Source: an uncultured Clostridia bacterium (GTDB taxonomy: Bacteria; Bacillota; Clostridia; Oscillospirales; Oscillospiraceae). Taken from it: a stretch of 9,454 bases of DNA. How positions within the stretch are numbered: the stretch's first letter is position 1; each line of letters starts with the position of its first letter. The DNA lies in NCBI GenBank assembly GCA_945918315.1, contig CAMEIK010000029.1:1-9454 (forward strand), read 5' to 3'. Positions 5,909-9,454 of the stretch are shown in pieces. The notes under the pieces were generated by a model. It had not been told where the DNA came from. It was given only the letters and a program-made list of their open reading frames with translations, and ran no database searches. Position numbers and translations under genes: made by a program.

Positions 5909-6422
5909 AAATGAAGCGAGAATCAAAAATCCCCTGATTGTGGGGATCCGTGAGCAGCTGGAGCACCGGGCGCTGTGGATGTACCTGCTCTGCGACGAGG
6001 CGGCGAAAAGGGGCCTGAATGCCGAGGATTTCGCCCCGGCTGCCATCCGCCGCTGCGGCATCTACCAGGGGAATCTGCTGAAGGAGAAGGGCGGAATGGG
6101 CAATTCCCTGAAAGGCCTCAAAAAGGCCCTGTTCGGCTTCTTCGCCCAAAAGGTCTTTGAAATGGACATTCTGCGCTGCGATGACGATCACCTGGACATT
6201 GATTTTCACTACTGTCCTCTGGTGAAGGCCTGGCAGAAGCAGAACTGCTCCGATGAAGAGATCGCCCGGATGTGCGACCACGCCATGTGCGGTGACCGGG
6301 GCATTGGCTGCTGCTTTGGTGTGGAGCTGGATCTGCCCCAGACCATTGCCAAGGGGGCGGACACCTGCCAGCTCCGCTATATCCGCCGGGACAAGGAAGC
6401 GGACGGCAAGGATACTCCATAA
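5895..6422 (+). CDS. L-2-amino-thiazoline-4-carboxylate hydrolase-like protein
   Basis: Predicted 175-residue protein that I recognise as the ATC hydrolase family (Pfam ATC_hydrolase). The conserved C-terminal block is clear: HYCPLVKAW (105-113), CDHAMCGDRG (127-136) and LDLPQTIAKGADTCQLRY (145-162). Ten cysteines are present; C107, C127, C132, C158 with H105, H129 and D134 are the likely functional cluster. Characterised members open the thiazoline ring of L-ATC, giving N-carbamoyl-L-cysteine on the way to cysteine. The family is broad in gut Clostridia and most members are untested, so the substrate here is open. No signal peptide is seen, so it is probably cytoplasmic. The ATG follows GGAGGG by eight bases and overlaps the M20 gene by 14 bp; it is the last gene of the operon. 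Confidence 0.8.
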   Translation: MSIIKNEARIKNPLIVGIREQLEHRALWMYLLCDEAAKRGLNAEDFAPAAIRRCGIYQGNLLKEKGGMGNSLKGLKKALFGFFAQKVFEMDILRCDDDHLDIDFHYCPLVKAWQKQNCSDEEIARMCDHAMCGDRGIGCCFGVELDLPQTIAKGADTCQLRYIRRDKEADGKDTP

Positions 6423-6472
6423 AAAATAATCAAGCCGCCATGGAAAGCACAGCGCTTCCATGGCGGTTCGAT
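6421..6472. terminator. Bidirectional terminator between convergent operons
   Basis: An 11-bp stem CCGCCATGGAA (6435-6445) with TTCCATGGCGG (6456-6466), extended by GC/GC past a bulged A, lies between the plus-strand stop at 6422 and the minus-strand stop at 6477. The minus-strand transcript has the better U-tract (six T opposite 6421-6426). The plus-strand tail is TTCGATTAT. Confidence 0.75.
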
Positions 6473-6476
6473 TATA

Positions 6477-6806
6477 TCAGCAATAGTAGTCCAGAATGCC
6501 GAAGCTTTTCTCCCAGGGGTCGGCGGAAATCTCCCGGACGCGCATGTCCGTAATCTGGATATAGCCACCCCGGAGAATCAGGGGGAAGATCTGATCGATC
6601 TGCTCCGGCAGTCCCTGAACCTCCATTGTTACGCTGCCGTCCGTCTCGTTTTGTACCCAGCCTGTCAGGTTCAGGGACTGGGCGGCATATTTGGCCCGAT
6701 ACCGGAAGCCTACGCCCTGGACTCTGCCGAAGATTTGATAACGCCTGCGTACCGTACCGGCGGGCAAAACGGGAGGCTCCCGCTTTGATTTCAGAAAATC
6801 AAACAT
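6477..6806 (-). CDS. Acylphosphatase-like protein
   Basis: Predicted 109-residue protein. The ATG at 6806 is preferred over in-frame codons up to 6887 because AAAGGAGAG stands just before it; the longer form would overlap the neighbouring gene. Residues 20-75 carry the acylphosphatase signature: YQIFGRVQGVGFRYRA with the phosphate-binding Arg35, and LTGWVQNETDGSV with the catalytic Asn53. The family hydrolyses acyl-phosphates such as carbamoyl- or acetyl-phosphate in the cytoplasm. Residues 1-19 (MFDFLKSKREPPVLPAG) extend the usual 90-residue family length, and the tail (from about 75) is divergent. It is second in a minus-strand operon, 22 bp after the acetyltransferase. Confidence 0.85.
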   Translation of the reverse strand: MFDFLKSKREPPVLPAGTVRRRYQIFGRVQGVGFRYRAKYAAQSLNLTGWVQNETDGSVTMEVQGLPEQIDQIFPLILRGGYIQITDMRVREISADPWEKSFGILDYYC

Positions 6807-6828
6807 TGGATTCTCTCCTTTCCGGGGG

Positions 6829-7575
6829 CTATTCCACCTCGTATGCGGCATATTCGTGGGAAAAGGTATAGCCCAGCTTTTGGGCAAGCCCCACGGACCA
6901 TAGATTCTGGGCGTCCCAGCTGGGGTAGAGCCCCCGGTCCAGGCATTCCAGAATCAACGCGGCGGAGCAAGCCGTTGCGAGGGACCTGCGCCGGCAGTCG
7001 GGCCGGGTGTCCACCTCGATTTCGATTCCCTCCCGGTAGCGGGTGTAGGAAGAAGCGCCGGAGACTATTTCCCCGTTTTCCAGAACCACCACCCCCAGGC
7101 CATCCCGCGCATAGGCTTCCGCGGAGGGAAAGACGGAGACGAGATCCCGGGACCAGGCGTTTTCCAAGCACTTGTCGTAGAGCGTACCGTCGATCCTGTG
7201 GAGGGAACAGCCCGCCGGGAGCCTGTTTTTGAGAGAGAGAAGATGGTTCGTGTCAAAAACCGTGTCCTTTCGGATGGCGTAGCGTGTGACCCTGCGGCAG
7301 CGGCCGGGAAAGCTTGCCTCGATGGTCCTCTCCCAGGCTTGGTTCTGGGGAACCAGGATGTGGAAGCCTTCCGGCTTGTTTTCCGCCAGCTCCCGGCAGG
7401 GCTCTCCGGCGAGGAAGACGAAGTCTGCCAGCTGAGCCATGACGGACCGGGGATGGACCGGATCGGTAACCAGCAGCGTTCCCATGATCCCCTGCAGGCA
7501 GGAGGTGATCATGGTGTCATCCCAGGCACCAAAAAGCCCCCGGACCTTTTCGGGATCCGTCAATGTGTATACCAT
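6829..7575 (-). CDS. GNAT-family acetyltransferase
   Basis: Predicted 248-residue cytoplasmic protein. The C-terminal half (about 120-248) fits the GNAT acetyltransferase type of PF12746: GLGVVVLENGEIVSGASSY (strands 4-5 region), IEIEVDTRPDCRRRSLATAC (about 185-203, the acetyl-CoA pyrophosphate loop and following helix) and DAQNLWSVGLAQKLGYTF (221-238). The N-terminal half is the variable partner domain typical of that family. Acetyl-CoA is the expected donor; the acceptor is unknown. The ATG at 7575 has GGGAGGG seven bases upstream. It leads a two-gene minus-strand unit with the acylphosphatase-like gene, driven by the promoter at 7636-7664. Confidence 0.82.
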   Translation of the reverse strand: MVYTLTDPEKVRGLFGAWDDTMITSCLQGIMGTLLVTDPVHPRSVMAQLADFVFLAGEPCRELAENKPEGFHILVPQNQAWERTIEASFPGRCRRVTRYAIRKDTVFDTNHLLSLKNRLPAGCSLHRIDGTLYDKCLENAWSRDLVSVFPSAEAYARDGLGVVVLENGEIVSGASSYTRYREGIEIEVDTRPDCRRRSLATACSAALILECLDRGLYPSWDAQNLWSVGLAQKLGYTFSHEYAAYEVE

Positions 7576-7635
7576 TGGGGTATTCCCTCCCTTCGGAATG
7601 GATTGCCGCCCTCCGGGGGAGGAGAGCCTGTCTGC

Positions 7636-7664
7636 AATATATACCGGAAATCCCGATTCGTCAA
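7636..7664 (-). promoter_or_regulatory. Minus-strand promoter for the GNAT-acylphosphatase unit
   Basis: On the minus strand, the -35 TTGACG (7664-7659), a 17-bp spacer and the -10 TATATT (7641-7636) sit about 60 bp upstream of the acetyltransferase start. The divergent plus-strand promoter begins about 50 bp away. Confidence 0.78.
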
Positions 7665-7715
7665 GTCAGCTGCCGGAAAAAGGAAAAGAATTTTGCGGCA
7701 GCCGGGAAAACAAGG

Positions 7716-7744
7716 TTGTTTTCCGGTCCTTTCTGTGCTATAAT
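7716..7744 (+). promoter_or_regulatory. Extended -10 promoter for the coiled-coil gene
   Basis: The -35 TTGTTT (7716-7721), a 17-bp spacer and a perfect TATAAT (7739-7744) preceded by TGC. The start near 7751 gives a leader of about 45 nt. Confidence 0.8.
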
Positions 7745-7795
7745 GCATAAAAAGCAGGCTTTCCGCCCCGGCGGAAACCATAAGGAGGAACCTCT

Positions 7796-8380
7796 ATGGC
7801 AACACCCCAGAGCTTTCGTTCCGCGTTCAACGGATTTAACCGGGAGGATGTGGTGCATTATCTGGAATATCTGAACGCCAAGCACGCCTCTCAGGTGGAA
7901 CAGCTGAATACGGAGGTCACGTTCCTGCAGAGAAAGCTGGAGGAACAGCCGGCGGTGGATCCGACCGCGGCCGAGGAAGTGACCCGGCGTATGGCGGAAC
8001 TGGAAGAGAAGCTGGCGGAAAGCGAGGCAGAGCGGGAAGCTCTTTCCCAGAAGCTTGCCCAGCTGGAAAAGGAGCTGGAGGAGGCCAGAGCGGAGCGGGT
8101 GACCATTCAGCACAGGACCGATCTGGAGCTGGAGGCTTACCGCCGGGCGGAACGGGCCGAGCGGATGGCCCGGGAGCGGGCGGAGCAGGTGTACCGGCAG
8201 ACCAACGGTGTCCTGGCGGATGCCAGCGCGAAGGTGGACGAAGCTGCCGGGCAGGTTTCGCAGATTTCTGACCATGTGATGTCCCAGCTGGATCTTCTCC
8301 GGGAAGCGGTGAACTGCAGCAAACAGGCCCTTGCCGACGCGGCATCCGGGCTATACAGCCTGAAGCCCCGGGAGGACTGA
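7796..8380 (+). CDS. DivIVA-like coiled-coil protein
   Basis: Predicted 194-residue soluble protein; start chosen by AAGGAGG seven bases upstream. Residues 5-30 (SFRSAFNGFNREDVVHYL) resemble the DivIVA/GpsB N-terminal lipid-binding segment (F....GF...DVV.YL). Residues about 30-150 are a long heptad-rich coiled coil full of Glu, Lys, Arg and Leu, and a shorter amphipathic segment (about 150-185) closes the protein. DivIVA relatives sit at curved membrane at the septum or poles and recruit division or wall-synthesis partners; that role is inferred here from the fold pattern only, and another coiled-coil scaffold is possible. It is monocistronic, with its own promoter and a strong terminator. 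Confidence 0.65.
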   Translation: MATPQSFRSAFNGFNREDVVHYLEYLNAKHASQVEQLNTEVTFLQRKLEEQPAVDPTAAEEVTRRMAELEEKLAESEAEREALSQKLAQLEKELEEARAERVTIQHRTDLELEAYRRAERAERMARERAEQVYRQTNGVLADASAKVDEAAGQVSQISDHVMSQLDLLREAVNCSKQALADAASGLYSLKPRED

Positions 8381-8398
8381 CGGGCAGATGAATTTCAT

Positions 8399-8433
8399 AT
8401 GCCGCTGCTGAAGTCCCGGCAGCGGCATTTTTT
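8399..8433 (+). terminator. Intrinsic terminator after the coiled-coil gene
   Basis: A perfect 10-bp stem ATGCCGCTGC (8399-8408) with GCAGCGGCAT (8419-8428), followed by a run of six T (8428-8433). It lies 18 bp after the stop codon, and the FliB-like gene starts 26 bp beyond it. That gene may depend on read-through or on a promoter I cannot see. Confidence 0.9.
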
Positions 8434-8459
8434 GGTAAGCAGAGAAAGGGAGAAAGCCT

Positions 8460-9449
8460 ATGGTGATTCGAAAGCCCCGATATTATGACCTGTTCCGGTG
8501 CGCGGCAGGCGCGTGCCCTGACAGCTGCTGTCACGAATGGGAGGTCCAGGTGGATGAGGATTCCGTCCGCCGGTATCTTGCGCTGACAGGTCCTCTGGGG
8601 GATGCTCTCCGGGAAGCGCTGCGCAAAGAGAATGGGCAGATGCGAATGACCCTCCGGGAGGGAAGATGCCCCATGTGGCGCTCCGACGGCCTGTGCCGGA
8701 TCCAGGCGGAGCTGGGGGAGGATGCCCTGTGCCAGGTGTGCCGGACATTTCCCAGGCTTTGCCACGACTACGGCGATTTCCGGGAGCGGATGCTGGAAAT
8801 GAGCTGCCCGGAGGCGGCAAAATGGATTCTCGGGGAGGAGACCGGCTGGGTGGAGACCGAGGTCCCCGGGGAAAGCGAAGGGGACTATGACCAGGAGGAT
8901 ATGGCGCTGCTCCTTTCCTCCCGGGAAAAAGCTCTGGCGCTTCTTTCCGGACAGGATTCCCCCGGGGAGACTCTGGCAAAGCTTCTGCTGTTGGGCATAC
9001 AGACGCAGACTATTCTGGACGGCGGGGAGCCGGAAAGCGTTTCCCTGGAGAAAGCCTATGGGCTGGCGGAGCCCGGGGACCTGGGGGAGATTGTGGAATT
9101 CTTCCGGGAGCTGGAAGTTCTGACGCCCCGGTGGCGGGCTTTGCTGGACACCGCCGGGGAGCGGAAGCTTCCCCGCCGGATGATCCCCATGGCCCGGTAT
9201 CTTGTGAACCGGTACTGGCTCCAGGCGGTGTCCGACCTGGATCTCTACGGACGGGTCAAATTCATGGTTTTGTCAGCCCTGCTGGTGGGAAGCCTTGCGG
9301 GGGATTTCGTAAGCAATGCGCAGCTGTGGTCCAAGGAGATAGAAAACGACCCGGAGAACCTGGACGCTATTCTGGACGGTGCCTATTATTCCGGGGCGCT
9401 GACCGACAGCAAGCTTCTGGGACTGCTGCTGGGGAAGCAGGTACGCTGA
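8460..9449 (+). CDS. FliB-family cysteine-cluster protein (putative lysine N-methylase)
   Basis: Predicted 329-residue complete protein; the ATG follows GAAAGGGAG by seven bases. The N-terminal third has the CxxxCC pattern typical of the family: C14, C19, C23 and C24 (RCAAGACPDSCCHEW), then C70, C79, C91, C94 and C101 (GRCPMW, GLCRIQ, ALCQVCRTFPR), and C116 (MSCPEAA). These cysteines probably bind a metal or Fe-S cluster. The rest is mainly helical. Proteins of this type are usually named flagellin lysine-N-methylase (FliB) after the Salmonella enzyme, which methylates flagellin lysines. In Clostridia the family is common in genomes and contexts without flagella, and no flagellar gene is in this window, so the substrate is open. 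No promoter was found between the preceding terminator and this gene. Confidence 0.82.
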   Translation: MVIRKPRYYDLFRCAAGACPDSCCHEWEVQVDEDSVRRYLALTGPLGDALREALRKENGQMRMTLREGRCPMWRSDGLCRIQAELGEDALCQVCRTFPRLCHDYGDFRERMLEMSCPEAAKWILGEETGWVETEVPGESEGDYDQEDMALLLSSREKALALLSGQDSPGETLAKLLLLGIQTQTILDGGEPESVSLEKAYGLAEPGDLGEIVEFFRELEVLTPRWRALLDTAGERKLPRRMIPMARYLVNRYWLQAVSDLDLYGRVKFMVLSALLVGSLAGDFVSNAQLWSKEIENDPENLDAILDGAYYSGALTDSKLLGLLLGKQVR

Positions 9450-9454
9450 GAAAA

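Noticed and set aside
4415..6061. 548-codon open frame on the minus strand opposite the M20 gene
   Set aside because: The M20 frame carries all the expected zinc ligands; the antisense frame has no recognisable domain and spans three real genes.
7917..8765. Long minus-strand frame across the coiled-coil and FliB-like genes
   Set aside because: Pro/Ser/Arg-rich antisense shadow that crosses a strong plus-strand terminator and a promoter-less region.

Overview
The window looks like a chromosomal segment of an anaerobic, probably gut-dwelling member of the Clostridia (Oscillospiraceae/Ruminococcaceae-like). This is inferred from moderately high GC in the genes, strong AGGAGG-type ribosome binding sites, consensus sigma-A promoters (TTGACA/TATAAT with 17-bp spacers), compact intrinsic terminators and the gene types: SleB-type wall hydrolases, a GPH symporter, a DivIVA-like coiled-coil protein and a FliB-like CxxxCC protein. 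No tRNA, rRNA, CRISPR array or transposase gene was recognised.

Layout. (1) Bases 1-446 hold no confident gene. They contain a strong hairpin, a longer inverted repeat, a start-less minus-strand open frame that runs off the window edge, then a near-consensus promoter and a leader with a tandem 10-bp repeat. (2) 462-1658 encodes a membrane-anchored wall enzyme fusing a C39/papain-like cysteine peptidase domain to a SleB hydrolase domain, ended by a clear terminator. (3) 1659-2295 is a 637-bp gap holding that terminator, an extended -10 promoter and a roughly 345-nt structured leader. (4) 2296-2952 encodes a second anchored protein whose ectodomain looks like a degenerate SleB domain lacking the catalytic glutamate. 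(5) 3115-6422 is a tight three-gene operon with overlapping ends: a GPH-type sugar/cation-type symporter, an M20 metallopeptidase and an L-2-amino-thiazoline-4-carboxylate hydrolase-like protein. (6) Convergent to it on the minus strand (7575-6477) is a two-gene unit: a GNAT acetyltransferase, then an acylphosphatase-like protein. (7) 7796-8380 encodes a DivIVA-like coiled-coil protein with its own promoter and terminator. (8) 8460-9449 encodes a FliB-family cysteine-cluster protein.

How the genes may work together. The first two genes share an architecture (N-terminal membrane helix, Pro/Thr/Glu-rich linker, SleB-like domain), which suggests envelope or peptidoglycan remodelling outside the membrane, with the second protein perhaps non-catalytic. 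The three-gene operon reads as an uptake-and-hydrolysis module: a symporter, a metallo-amidohydrolase and a ring-opening hydrolase. It recalls the bacterial ATC-to-cysteine route, in which ring opening gives N-carbamoyl-cysteine and an amidohydrolase then releases the amino acid. The real substrate is not known. The remaining genes look like ordinary housekeeping or accessory genes.
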